64,000 nucleotides of DNA from Diplonema papillatum (taxonomy: Eukaryota; Euglenozoa; Diplonemea; Diplonemida; Diplonemidae): assembly GCA_030068145.1 (NCBI GenBank), contig JAPJBO010000120.1:303651-367650 (forward strand), written 5' to 3'. The notes below the pieces were generated by a model. It was not told where the DNA came from, ran no database searches, and saw only the letters and a program-made list of their open reading frames with translations. Made by a program: the position numbers and the translations under genes. How positions within the stretch are numbered: the first letter of the stretch is position 1; each line of letters starts with the position of its first letter. Below are positions 30,976-41,806 of this stretch, in pieces.

Positions 30976-32721
30976 CTAAATGAACCTCTTGAGGACGCTG
31001 CTGAACGGCTTTTTCGGCCATTCATCGTTCACAATGCAGTACCGTTCGCGATGTTCGGCGTGTGAAATCATGGTCAGCCCCACGTCGACGAAGGGGCAGT
31101 GCGCCCGCCCAGCGGTGAGGCGGAGGAGGTTGATCATTCGGCACCAGTTGGACTGCACGATGCAGACCCACCCCGAGGCGGCCACCCCCGCCCAGAAGTC
31201 GGTCCAACTGACCGCGAGCGAAGCAGCCCCCCACCGGGCAGACTCGGCAGAGGAAGAAGACAGCGGATGCTCCCACGTCGACATCACGCTCGCCCCCGCC
31301 GTCGACGCGTTCGCGTGCAATGCTTTCAGCTCCTGGTACCGCTGGAACGGCGTGTTGCCGCTTATGTACACAATCGGAGCCCCCGCGCGGCCCGTCGTGT
31401 CCCCCGCGCGGCCCGTCGTGTCCCCCGCGCGCTTGAAGATGCGGTCTGTCCATTCGCAGTACGCCTGCAGGTGCACGTCGTGGCAGCCGAAGACGTTGAA
31501 GTACTCGCGGTACTTCGCTATTTCCCCCCGCTGCTGCTCGAAGACCACGGGACGGCCGTGCCAGGGGTACCCGACCACCTTGAGGTTGAGGCGCATCGCG
31601 GTCGAGAACCACGGCTGGGGCGAGCGCAGGAGGTAGCGGACGACCTGCGCCATCCAGTACGTTAGGAGGGGGTCCGCCCCCCGTTGGAACGAGCCCATTA
31701 AGTACACGTTCGACGGCGCCTGCGCCCATTGTTCGACGGCCGCCACGCATGACCGGGGGAGGAAGTCGCTGAGGGCCGGCAAATCGCTGCGGGAGAAGTG
31801 CGGCTGGTCGACGTCCTTCTTGGCGGCCAACGGCGCTGTCGACCCCTTCTGCAGCTTCACCGACTTCGCGCCCGGCGGCGGTCTGCACGGGGAAGGCGCA
31901 GCGAAGTAGCAGACCCAGCCGTTTCCGGCGCCGCAGGCGGGGGGTGCGAAGGACCACCGTGACGACTCGATGACCAGGATGCGGCCCACCGACAAGGCGG
32001 AGATCATGTCGTGCACGACGATCGAAAGCGCGGAGCCGAGGCCGTGGGCTTTTTCCTTCAGCTTCGTCTGCAGGAACTTCAGCTTCGCCGCGGGATCGGC
32101 GCAGCCGCCGGCGGGATGCTGGCTTTTCCACAGCGCCCGCTGCATCTCGGCCGTGCACGGCAGGTCAGTCCCGGCGCCGCCGACCCACCACAACCCGTCG
32201 TCGGCCAAGGCTGGGCCCTCCGCGTCGGGTGCGAGGAACATCGCGGCATCACCCATCGCATCGTCGTCACCGACCATGAACGAGGCCAGCAGCCCTTTCG
32301 CGGAGGCACCCGGCAGTGCACGCCTGCCGTGCGCAGCCGGGGCATCCGGCAGCGGGTTGCGGACAGCGATGCACTCCGACACACTTTTCGCCGCTTGGTC
32401 TTCGACGCCGGCGCGGAGGTCGGCTGCGGGGGGCAGCTTCGTGTGGACGGGGTATAGGTACGGCAGGACAACCTTGCCGCCGGGGCGCGTCGTAGAAGGC
32501 GGCGGGGGCCGCTGCGTTTTCGATGCGGAAGCGGCGGCGGGTGCTGCCGCCGCGCTGTCGTCCGCCCGGGCTGCCGGCTGCTCTTGTCCCCGCGGTGCGT
32601 CTGGCCGCTGGCTTTGGTCGGCGGAGGGGGCCACCAACGCGGACAAGCGCACGGACACCGACACAAACGCGGCGGCGAACAGAACCAGGGCCACCAGGAA
32701 GATTCGTTTCAGCCTTGGCAT
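30976..32721 (-). CDS. Type II membrane glycosyltransferase-like protein (fucosyltransferase-like)
   Basis: Intronless, ATG at 32721, 581 residues. A short basic cytoplasmic N-terminus (MPRLKR) is followed by one membrane anchor (residues ~7-28, IFLVALVLFAAAFVSVSV) and a Pro/Ala-rich stem, the layout of Golgi glycosyltransferases. The lumenal part has HGLGSALSIVVHDMISALSV, IVYISGNTPFQRYQELK and GWVCIVQSNWCRMINLLRL. These recall the sugar-nucleotide-binding regions of alpha-1,6/O-fucosyltransferase-type enzymes, where a conserved region near the end precedes the acceptor loop. The exact family and linkage are uncertain. Several Cys residues suggest lumenal disulfides. A short in-frame duplication (GDTTGRAGDTTGRAG) comes from a 21-bp tandem repeat at 31385-31437. 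Confidence 0.7.
   Translation of the reverse strand: MPRLKRIFLVALVLFAAAFVSVSVRLSALVAPSADQSQRPDAPRGQEQPAARADDSAAAAPAAASASKTQRPPPPSTTRPGGKVVLPYLYPVHTKLPPAADLRAGVEDQAAKSVSECIAVRNPLPDAPAAHGRRALPGASAKGLLASFMVGDDDAMGDAAMFLAPDAEGPALADDGLWWVGGAGTDLPCTAEMQRALWKSQHPAGGCADPAAKLKFLQTKLKEKAHGLGSALSIVVHDMISALSVGRILVIESSRWSFAPPACGAGNGWVCYFAAPSPCRPPPGAKSVKLQKGSTAPLAAKKDVDQPHFSRSDLPALSDFLPRSCVAAVEQWAQAPSNVYLMGSFQRGADPLLTYWMAQVVRYLLRSPQPWFSTAMRLNLKVVGYPWHGRPVVFEQQRGEIAKYREYFNVFGCHDVHLQAYCEWTDRIFKRAGDTTGRAGDTTGRAGAPIVYISGNTPFQRYQELKALHANASTAGASVMSTWEHPLSSSSAESARWGAASLAVSWTDFWAGVAASGWVCIVQSNWCRMINLLRLTAGRAHCPFVDVGLTMISHAEHRERYCIVNDEWPKKPFSSVLKRFI
31385..31437 (-). repeat. 21-bp in-frame tandem duplication in the glycosyltransferase gene
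   Basis: The unit CCCGCGCGGCCCGTCGTGTC recurs twice plus a partial third, adding GDTTGRA to the protein. It lies between the conserved regions, probably in a loop. Confidence 0.8.
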
Positions 32722-34127
32722 GCCCCCCCCACGCCCACGCCCCCTCCCGCAACCTATCCCTGATTAAGCGCACTTCAGTACTGGGGTACTAGGCATTCCT
32801 CATCCTCTTCAAGATAGGTAGCCGGAAGGCTCTCAAACTCGTTTAATGCGTCAGTGTAGTGCGCGTGCAGCCGAGGACATTTAGGAGCATCACAGACCGT
32901 GCTGCCCACCCTGTCCATGCCTATCCTCCTGCTTCGACCCTAGAGCCCCCTAGCTGGTAGCCTCTCACACGAGTCTCTTCCCGAAGCATCGCCACAGTAG
33001 AGGAGTCAAGGAGTTTGCGTGGTGCAAGGACGGTTTCGCTTGCCCGAATGTGGAACATTATGCGCGGCTCTACAACGAACACGGGCGTACCTTGGGGTGC
33101 GCTGCACCCGGGACCGTGGCACCTTGATGCTCAGTTCTGCGTGTGATGGCAAGGGTGTATGGAACACTGTCCACTGCTGTCTCATTAAATCACGCACTGT
33201 TTTCGAGACCGGAAGCAAAAAAAAACCCCCTGAGGGAATTTTCACCTTGTGTAAGGCGTTTTGCTTGTCAGGATCAGTTGAACAAAACAAACGGACAACG
33301 CGACTGTTTCCGTCAACATTCACAAGGACAAAAGGTAGGTCAACTCAGAAGAGGGGCCTCAGACAGCAAGAGGATAGCTTCAGCGCCTGTATATCACCAA
33401 GGGCGTCAGTACGGCACGCATATTGTGAGATGGTTTGACAGATCTTCTCCACCCAGCTGGGCGGTCATCTCAGAATGCGTTCGACTCTCGATTCGACTAT
33501 GTTTGGCTTGACGCTATGGATCAACTCGACCCGGTTTTGAATGGAAGTTTTGCGGAAATTGGTGCCCGATGAAAGCTCTGTTAATCCTGGGTCTAAGAAC
33601 TAGCATCGCAAGTCCGGATTGAATGGACCGTGCTTAATCACTGGATCTCTTGAATGGCACTTGGACCAGAGGAAATCACCGGAGTGCTTCATGAACGATG
33701 TCATGTCTCCGGTCCATGAAATACAATATCAATGCACCCACCAACCTGGTGTCAATCCTAAGCCATCCATAGTACGTCCTATTCGCAATGTACTACCTGC
33801 ATGATGCAAACCGTCAGGACATCAACTCGGGTTTGCGCTGTGTGATGGTGGAATACGTGAATGTGTACAAGTCAGTGACAACGGAAATAAGAAATCGTCA
33901 CCCACGGTCTGTCCCGACATTTCTTCGATCGCAACCTACTCGGCAGCACACGACGAAGAGTCTCAATTGCGTATAAGGAGTAAAGATGCGCCAACCCTTG
34001 AAGACACAGTTCTGCAGAAGAGATGCTGAAGGGTGTTTTTCGCCGCGCTACCGCTTTTGGTTAACTAATTCTGCTTCAACCTGACCCGAAGGGCATTCGT
34101 TGTCTTGATCCAACGCGCCCGAGGAAC
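32722..34127. other. Intergenic, no supported gene
   Basis: Short frames only; no motif. No repeat family member recognised here with confidence. Confidence 0.4.
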
Positions 34128-35396
34128 TCAAGCTGAAAACTGAAGCCCCCACGATTGGTTAATTGTTGAAGGGACACACCTTTTGTTCTTTTCGGTTTCC
34201 ACGACGGTTTTCAGCGTTTCGTACCAGTTCCCATCACTCTTCTCGACGTCGACGAGCGTGCCCTTGGCCTTGTAGTACTCGAGAACCGGGGTCACTGACG
34301 CTTTCATTTGCTCCTTGAGTTCCGCCTCGTGGATACCGAGGGCAGCGGCTTGCTCTACTTCTGGAACGCTCAGGAAGACGCAAATGGACGCTGGGGTTAC
34401 CTGGATTTCGGTCAGAAGGGCGTGACTGATCGAGGTTGGGAACCCGTGCAGCACGAAGACGCTGGAGAGCGGGCGCTGGACCAACGTCGATCGGAGGGCG
34501 AGGGCAACGCTCTCCCCTGTCGCGTGCGGGCCCCCGGCAGACTCCACCAACTCCTTGCCATCGATCAGCGAACAACCGAGGTCCGCCTCCAGCCTGTGTT
34601 GTAGGTTTCTAGCATTACTTGTGGACTAGAAGGTCGGTATTTTAAAGTCTCCGGTTGACCGTAGAGGCTTGGGTAAGGAGGGGTTGAGAGGATTGAGAAA
34701 AGTGGAGGGTGCTGCTCGTTTCGGGTGATGCGTCACTCCGTTGTGAAACCTTGAGAAGTCCCTAACTACCTGGATTCACAAGTAAAGTGGCCGCTGACCG
34801 CTTTGGTGGGGCTTTGGGTGCGAGATCTTCCCCGCGGGTGGTGGACGCGGAGACTTTTTGTCACATCCACGAGAAATTTGCAAAAAAACGGACTAACGCG
34901 CCCTGGCGCCATTTGTCGTTGTTTGTTTGTTTTCCCACGCCCAGCAGCTGGGAATTCCGCTTCTGTCTTTCTTGGGTGGCCGGTGCCGGGGGGGGTGATG
35001 ATACGGAGGATCGTTCGTTAGTTAGTTTGTTTGTACGTGTCGGGGAGGATTAGCCTGCTAGTGAATGATAGTGAGTGAATATTCTCGTTAGGCTCATCTT
35101 CTCCCAAACACGCTGCCAGCGTTCTCTTTCGTGTTTACAATGCATCGTTACTACGAAAAAAGAACGCCATACTTTTCAGCTGCCTCGAGAAGGCCGCTAC
35201 CTGGGCCGCCGACGAGGAAAACAAGCCGTTTGCCCGGGAACCCTCGTTCGGACCTCATGTACTTCAGCTGCGTCAGCATCGATTCATGCACGTCGGACGG
35301 CTTGGCGACTACGAGTTCATGCGAGATCTTCGCCCACACTTCGTTGATCTGGTGCAGCCGCAGGTACTTCTCCGACGCATTCCGCCAGGTGCTCAT
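34128..35396 (-). CDS. Adenylate-kinase-like protein with RIIa/Dpy-30 domain, Walker lysine lost (2 exons)
   Basis: Exon 1 is 35396-35173 and exon 2 is 34593-34128, joined in phase 2 (donor GTATGG at 35172, acceptor CAACACAG), giving 229 residues. N-terminal EKYLRLHQINEVWAKI..., ending KPSDVHESM, matches the RIIa/Dpy-30-like dimerisation helix pair found in several axonemal proteins. It is followed by VFLVGGPGSGLLEAAEK, an adenylate kinase P-loop in which the expected GKGT is GLLE, so the phosphate-binding lysine is missing. VFVLHGFPTS replaces the usual GFPR, again losing a conserved Arg. The C-terminal VTPVLEYYKAKGTLVDVE is typical of the family. I expect a folded, nucleotide-kinase-like but inactive or weakly active protein, perhaps flagellar. 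The intron (579 bp) carries a dispersed repeat. Confidence 0.75.
34640..34770 (+). repeat. Dispersed repeat with GTCTCCGGTTGACC core, in AK-like intron
   Basis: Shares GTCTCCGGTTGACCGTAGAG and GTGATG...CACTCCGT...GTGAAA with 51262-51540; relatives at 47243 and 47757. Confidence 0.6.
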
Positions 35397-36634
35397 GGTT
35401 GACCCCCTTTTATACAAAGGGAGCAAAGGCGCTCCACTGGCTTCTCTCCCTGGTTCTTGGGATGGCTTTCAGACTCCGTTCCGCAGACAAATTGTTTGTG
35501 ATTTTGGGGTTGAGCTAATCGGGCGTGTCGTCGCTTCGATAATATCGAATGACGGCACAGTGGCAACATTCCGCGGAAGGAATCGCTTGCAATCTAAGGA
35601 GACTAGAACACGCGTTCGAAAGACATGGAGGGAACTCAAAAAGAATTGGTCATGTGTCAGTTAAGAATGCTACAGTAAAGACCGTTTTTCTGCATGGAGA
35701 AATACCAGATCCGGGAGTGTGGCAATCCGGCAAATTTCACGATGCGGTTTCGGATTATCAAGCACGGATCGTACTAACACACATTTGGCAGAGGGAGCAC
35801 CCTGCGAAACCTGGGCGCATTGGAACGGTTCTGGCCAATCAGCAGCAGCAATGTATCCCGGCCACGGCCAAGGCGAGACTCCTCCAAAAAGGCTGGAAAA
35901 AAGCAGTTGTTTTTGTTGCACCGCTGTAAGCCGTCTAGGGTTATCTTTCTTCTTTCGTCTTTTGTATGGTCAATTCAACAAACGCCCCCTCCATAGGACC
36001 AGCGGTCGATGGAACGCACCGGACTGCGGAGGGAGGAGTCGCACAATGTTGTTGCATGGAGAGGAGGCTAGACGGACTTAGGGACCTTCAACTGCAGTGT
36101 GCCTGCAGCGGCCCACTCATGTTTCGAGCGCGGTGATATCCAGCCCTATTGATCATACTACTGCAGGAACTTCACTTTGAGGGCGGGCTCAGCTTTCCAA
36201 GCCAAATTTGACTAAGAGACCGAAAGAGTATATGATCCATTCGCGTGAGACATATGGTGCCTTGTGAGAGTCAACGTTCCACCCCTGATCTCTCAGCGTA
36301 GACATTCAGGAACTGGTCGGAGATCACGTTTCACAGCTAAATACTGTGCTTATCACAGCATTTCATTTCTTTGCGCCCAAACGTAAAACCGACGTTTAGG
36401 AGTGAATGTTTGCTTGAGACCGCGGGACTTTTGGACGAAGTCCCCAGAAAGAACGCCGACCCGACGCAAAACAATGTGACCTCCCCAGTTTTCGTCGGTG
36501 CACATTCAGACACATTCAGTCAGCAAGTGGCATTCGCTCAAGAAACCTTGGACTGATGCTTGACACCCGACTTCAGCGCTTTTTCGTGGCCTCCATCCTT
36601 CCGGTCAGAAAAAGAAGCCTGCGTGCTTTGGCAC
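35397..36634. other. Intergenic, no supported gene
   Basis: No recognisable coding sequence or repeat family member. Confidence 0.4.
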
Positions 36635-36985
36635 CGTTGTCACAAGTGCGCGCGAAGTCCTTGAGGCTGTCACGGGTCTGTACTGGGTCGACACAGATCT
36701 GCTTGTCACTACGCGGCTTTTTTTCATGCTGGTCCGTCACTAGAGGAAAACGGAGTATCGGAGTCGCAAGTGCACACGAAGTCGTGCTGAGAACGGCAGC
36801 TTTTGTTGACGTCTTTGCATGTAGAGGTTCGTTGTGCATTCATCTATCTCACAAGTAGCACGTACGCCGTTGTCGCAAGTGCATGTGAAGTCTCCGAGGC
36901 TCGTACGTGCTGCACTGGGTCAACACAGGTCTGCTTGTCGCCACACGGCGTTGGTTCGCATTCACCCTTGGTACAGGTTGCTGAT
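36635..36985 (-). pseudogene. Relic of tandem EGF-like repeats
   Basis: Three fragments about 110-120 bp apart read as EGF-like sequence in changing frames: CEPTPCGDKQTCVDPVQ (36985-36909) then, after a one-base shift, DFTCTCDNGVRATCEIDECT (36890-36843), DFVCTCDSD (~36786-36758), and DKQICVDPVQ with DFARTCDNG (~36715-36635). The CEIDEC junction is the classic link between calcium-binding EGF domains. Frameshifts and a lost Cys show decay. It is the remnant of a secreted or surface EGF-repeat protein gene. Confidence 0.6.
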
Positions 36986-37203
36986 GGTCTAGACTTGCAA
37001 CGAGGTATTTCCGCCAGATTGACAACCACAGTTGTCTACGTAAGGAGAGACTCGGACAATGCTGTGAGGAAGGGACGGACGCCACGCAAAAGAACCTTCC
37101 TCCTGTGCAGCGAAAGACTTCCCTTTCTCCGGAAAAACGCACTCGCGGCGCGAGAAAGAAGAACTCTGTTACGAGCCCGCTGCTGCGAAGCTGCCCTGGA
37201 TGC

Positions 37204-39672
37204 TCACTTGGCCGGCGGCGCCGTTGTACTCGAGGCGTCGACGGGGCGAATGATACCGAGAATGTTGGTTCTGTTGCTGCACTTGAACTGGATGTATGTG
37301 CCCACCGCCTTGGCGATAGACAAGAACGAGAGGAGGAGACTGACGTAGAGGAGCAACGGCGACGCGTCGTCGCCCCTGTCGGTGTAGCGGAAGAGGGAGA
37401 ACTGCAGCACAGCCTGCGGGAGCGACTCGGTCAGCGCTTCGAGAAAAGCCAACGCGATGCAGAAGCCCTGCAGCGACTTGGCTTTGCTCAGGTTGGTTAC
37501 CGACCACAGCTCCTGCGCTGCGCGGAAGAAGACGGTGCCGTCGAACAGAAACGGGACCAGCCGCATGCGGCTGGAAGGGACCCAGCGGAAGGCGTGCCGG
37601 TACTTGGGGCTCCTCTCCATCCCGCGGAGCAGCGCGAGCAGCACCAGCTGCGCCGCAAGCAGGACGCCGAAGCTGGCGAGCGCCCAGTACGGCTTTCCCT
37701 GGAAAAAAAGCTGCGCGCTGACTAAGTAGTCGGAGAGCTCGTCGCCCAGCACGAGAAGCCCGCCGACGGCTGTGATCACCGCGCCGCGGCTGTACGACAC
37801 GTGGCTCTTCGTCGTCATCAAGTCCAAGACGTCGATCCACGTGGTCCCTTCCCGCTCCAGGATCATATCGACATCATCGGTCTCGATATCGAACGAGAAC
37901 GGAGCGACCGGCGGACGCGTGCCGTCGGCCGTCACGCTCGTGAGCGTATTCATGCCTTCCAACAGCTCCAACGCCACCTTCCGGTGCACGGTGGTCAGCA
38001 ACAGGTCCCTCGCCGCCTGCCGGTTCAAAGGCGGCTCCCCCGCCGCGTTGGCGATGCACAGCGGTGACATCGTCGCGTCGCCTATTTTTTCCCAGAGCCA
38101 GTGCTTCGACTGATCCTCCTCTTCGTCGCTCTCTGCCGGCGGCGGTTCTTGCGCGTTCTCCACCGAGGCTCGGCGGGTGAAGAGCGTGGGCAGGTGTGCG
38201 ACCCAGCGTTTTTTCGCCGGCACGTTCATCGAACTGTTGTTGCAGGCGCTGTCGTCGGCTGACGCTTCTTCTTCGGCTTCTTCTCCTTTCGGCTGCTTCT
38301 GATGGCCGGCCTCCTGCGCCTGCGCCGGAGTTGATCCGGACTTCTGAGTCTTGCGATCGCTCGGCGGGTTCAGCTGCTGCACGCAAGCCGACTCGGGCTG
38401 CAGCGTTTCTTGCGCTGCCTGGGGCTGCTGTTGCCCCTTTTCCTTGTCCCGCGTGCTCTGCGCCGTCAGCTGGATCGGTAGGCTCTGCCCGTTCTCACCG
38501 CCGCGCATCGGAGCTGTTTCGGGGCTTCGCGTTTTCGGCGACGTGCAACCAATCGCCGGCTGCCGCTCCGTCTCTTCCTCCGACGCGGAGGAAGTCGGTT
38601 CGAGTTCCCCGGTTCTTCGCAACGCGCCTCCGAGCAGCGGTTGGGCGGGAGTGGTGAGCGGGGTTGCCGTTTGGTCGGGCGCGTTCGGGTCGTCGCTGGG
38701 CGTTGGCTCGGAGAGGATGTCGTTTGGAAGGCATTTCGGCTTGAATCCGGGCTTGGGGGGTACGAGGGGTGTGCGGGGGCGCGGCGCGGAGGCCATGGGG
38801 AGGAGCGCGTCGTCTTGCTTGGTGCGGAAGAGGCGCTTCCAGACGGGCAGGGGGATGTCCGGAAAGTCTGCGTGGGAGGCCCGCAGGATGATGTGCTCGA
38901 TGAGGGCTTTCGCGAGGTGGCTGCGGGCTGCGAGGTGCAGGGGGGTGTCGCCGCTGTTGGTTTGCAGGCGGAGGGTCAGCGGCGCGAGTTTGAACCGCAC
39001 TTGGAGGAGGACGGACACCGTTCGGACCTGGCGGGCCACGATCGCGATGTGAAGCGGCGTTCTTCCGAACAGGTCCTGCGCCGCTATCAGATCCACAGTC
39101 GCGCACCGGCTCTGCACGAGGAGCTCGACGACTTCGGTGATGTCATCGTCGTTTTCAGCAACGGCTTCTTCACTGTCCAGCAACGCGCCGACCGCGCAGT
39201 GCAGCGCGTTTCTCTTCTGCACAGTGTCCTCCGCGAGGACCGACTGCTTACTCGCGAGCCCCAGCAGGTAAGCGACGGCGTCGACGTGGAGCCCGAGGCA
39301 GGCCGCCATCAGCGGCGTTTTACCGCTGTCCTTCTCGTTCCGCGCGTTGCAGAACGCCGGCGGGGGAGTCGGCGCGCCGCCGGCGGCGGCGACCACCGCC
39401 CGCATCCCTTCGACGTCGCCCCGCTGCGCGTGCTCGTAGAACCGCTCGCCCTCCGTCCGCGACTGGGCGAAGGAAGGGATCGCCGGCGGCGCCCCCGACG
39501 CGCTTTCGAGCGACATCGCGACCAGCCCGTTTTGCAGCTTGCCTCTCTGCGACCGCTGCTTCACGGAAGGACGGCACCGCTCGAAGTGCGGCTGGTCGTC
39601 CAACTCTGTGGTGCACGCCTCATCGTCGCTGAATTCGAGGTCGACTGCGACCTGGCACACGTCAACAGACAT
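37204..39672 (-). CDS. Ankyrin-repeat protein with XK-related membrane domain
   Basis: The frame opens at TTG 39831; I place the start at the first ATG, 39672 (MSVDVCQVAVDLEF), giving 822 residues. Residues ~100-270 contain ankyrin repeats (GKTPLMAACLGLHVDAVAYL, GRTPLHIAIVARQVRTVSVL, GDTPLHLAARSHLAKALIEH). A long disordered Pro/Ser/Gln-rich linker (~290-600) follows. The C-terminal ~190 residues hold several membrane segments (AVITAVGGLLVLGDELSDYL, LASFGVLLAAQLVLLALL, SPLLLYVSLLLSFLSIA) and LEALTESLPQAVLQFSLF, the signature of XK/XKR-family proteins. Animal XKR members are phospholipid scramblases or partners of lipid-transfer proteins; a similar role here is inference. The ankyrin-XKR pairing is unusual to my knowledge but found in some protists' predicted proteins. 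Confidence 0.82.
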   Translation of the reverse strand: MSVDVCQVAVDLEFSDDEACTTELDDQPHFERCRPSVKQRSQRGKLQNGLVAMSLESASGAPPAIPSFAQSRTEGERFYEHAQRGDVEGMRAVVAAAGGAPTPPPAFCNARNEKDSGKTPLMAACLGLHVDAVAYLLGLASKQSVLAEDTVQKRNALHCAVGALLDSEEAVAENDDDITEVVELLVQSRCATVDLIAAQDLFGRTPLHIAIVARQVRTVSVLLQVRFKLAPLTLRLQTNSGDTPLHLAARSHLAKALIEHIILRASHADFPDIPLPVWKRLFRTKQDDALLPMASAPRPRTPLVPPKPGFKPKCLPNDILSEPTPSDDPNAPDQTATPLTTPAQPLLGGALRRTGELEPTSSASEEETERQPAIGCTSPKTRSPETAPMRGGENGQSLPIQLTAQSTRDKEKGQQQPQAAQETLQPESACVQQLNPPSDRKTQKSGSTPAQAQEAGHQKQPKGEEAEEEASADDSACNNSSMNVPAKKRWVAHLPTLFTRRASVENAQEPPPAESDEEEDQSKHWLWEKIGDATMSPLCIANAAGEPPLNRQAARDLLLTTVHRKVALELLEGMNTLTSVTADGTRPPVAPFSFDIETDDVDMILEREGTTWIDVLDLMTTKSHVSYSRGAVITAVGGLLVLGDELSDYLVSAQLFFQGKPYWALASFGVLLAAQLVLLALLRGMERSPKYRHAFRWVPSSRMRLVPFLFDGTVFFRAAQELWSVTNLSKAKSLQGFCIALAFLEALTESLPQAVLQFSLFRYTDRGDDASPLLLYVSLLLSFLSIAKAVGTYIQFKCSNRTNILGIIRPVDASSTTAPPAK

Positions 39673-41239
39673 CACATTTGACTCGGGGTTTTCGTGCGAT
39701 CGACGATATACGTCGTTCTGATGCCTGGCGACTTCTTTTATTTGCTTGCTTGTTTCTTTTTTTCTTTCCTTGTGGACCTTTGCTTTTCTCCTTCCAACTA
39801 AACTTCCTCTGGGACAATCCCCACTCACCAATCAATCATTGTCTCCAGGCTCTTGCCTAACTACCCGTAGAACATACACTTCTCAATACTTCTCGATCGC
39901 ATTTGGCAAAGTCGGCTAGTCCTTGTTGAAGGGTCGGTTCTTCCGTACTCGTGTTGATGTTTAGGCAGGACACGGCCTCTCATGCATGTTTGATGCTGGC
40001 ATCAAGTCTTCTTCGAAGAAAGTACAAAATAGAAAAGGGAATAGGGTCACAAGGGGGAAGTGTAAGGCTCCGCAGGTACGGTACGTAAGGTAGGGTATGA
40101 AACCTTGAGGGACTAGTCCTCTGTATTCTTTTTCACCGCGGTGTTGTGTGCACCTCGTTCTTCGTCTCGGGGTTCGCTCGTGAACGCAGACCAATCCAAA
40201 GTTAGAGCTCGGAGGGTGCCGTCAGTTTTCATGGCGCCGGTTCTTCCATGCATACGGTCCGTGTTGTAGTTTGTTCTTCGCTTACACCACCGTGTGTTGT
40301 TTTCTCGCTCAGGACTTTGACCTGTTGTGTTTGTGTGATTTGTCGTGTAGGGGTACACCCGCATGACCTCACGTCCGTTTAACACGTGGTTCGGTACACT
40401 TGGGATCCCTTCTGTTCTTTGTCGGGCAGCATCGTCGAGCATTTCCTTTCAAGTTGGCGCTTATGTAAAAGAAAAGGGGCACAGTAGACTATCCGAGCAC
40501 GAAAGAGAAAGTGGGGCAAGATTTTGAGGCAGCCGCGGTGGTGTCGTTCGTGAGCGCAAACAGGCGTACGAGTGTGAAGAGTAGCCTGGTCCGCTACAAC
40601 TGAAATCCTTCTCAAATTTCCCCAGCAGACCAACGGGGTAGACTTTCCCGGTCAACGACGTGCGAGCCACACGGCGCCGTGAGAACAACGGAAGAACAAT
40701 GGACATTTCCGGAGTTGGGGTCTGATCCACGATGTTGAATCGTTCGACGGACAAGAAATGGCCCTCTCACTGAGGGGAAAGGGCATGCTGAAGGCTTGTT
40801 TAAGTTTTTTCTCATGTGAAAGCCCATTTTTGCGGAAACGTTCTCTTCAGTACAACAGTACTACGTACAAAATAAAAGGGGGAGAGACGAAGTCGCAGAA
40901 ACCGTGAAAGTGGTAGTGGAGACTGACGGGGGACAGAGGGTGAAGCGACAAAGCAGGCAAGACAACGAACTCCATCCCCCAACACCCGCTACTGACGCCA
41001 GAAGATGCGCAACACCCGTGTTGCATCGGCGTACACGTGCGTCCAACAGGTGAACGGCTAAGCGTGGACGCGGGTGCACCGAAAGACATGGCGAGGTGCT
41101 TCGTATTGTGTATATGCGTGCGTGCCGATTGGTGTCCTTTTTGCTCTACCCTGCTAGCATTATCTTATTCGGGGTCGGGGATCTGATCAAAAGCGACCTG
41201 GCTACGTTTCACGGTTCGGGCGGTGCATATTCTCGACAG
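39673..41239. other. Intergenic, no supported gene
   Basis: No coding motif. The plus strand shows pyrimidine-rich stretches near 39730-39800 that lie upstream of the ankyrin gene. Confidence 0.4.
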
Positions 41240-41330
41240 CTAAAGGGGGGGGAGAAACAGTACAACTACAAAAATGTGCCTTCTTTTGCTGACCGCAACC
41301 TGCACCCAGCCGAAAAACCGTCGGACTTCG
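41240..41330 (-). repeat. Intron-like dispersed repeat, copy I3 (block A only)
   Basis: On the minus strand it reads GGGTGCAGGTTGCGGTCAGC, then TTTTTGTAGTTGTACTGTTT and a C-rich tract closed by TTTAG at 41240. It matches the 3' half of copies I1 and I2; the 5' half is not convincingly recognisable. Confidence 0.55.
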
Positions 41331-41806
41331 AGAATTCAAAGAAGTGGTGCCTTGGAGGCACGCAAACGGGAAGCTTGTCGGTCCGCCTTTCCAAGTGGGC
41401 CGAAGAAACACCATTTTGTGTGTGTTAACAAATGCAATTTGTCAAGAACAAACCCCGATCGACGGCAGCGTACTATCCTCACTCCCGTTAGATGAACAAA
41501 ACAGGTGTGAAGGAAGTGCACACAAACAAAAATTGTTTCACACTGCCTCGTCTCACGGTTTGAGCTAGAGTCGTGAGACTTTTGGCCGCTCCCGCCTATG
41601 CACATCGCCGCGCTTGACAGCACCATGCTCGCCGCATCGCTTCAGGCGCTCGGTAATACCGCAGCGCCTGAACTCTGTCTTTCGTCTTCGAAGCCGTTAG
41701 TATAACCCGTCTGCAACAGGCTACTCAGGCTAGAAGTTGCAGGGAGGCAAGGGCTCGGGAAACAGAATCGAGCAGATGTCTCTTCTATTGAGCGAGGAGG
41801 CCGTCA

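Noticed and set aside
39673-39831. N-terminal extension of the ankyrin/XKR protein
   Set aside because: The frame starts with TTG and the extension is a lysine-rich, UTR-like sequence; the ATG at 39672 is preferred.
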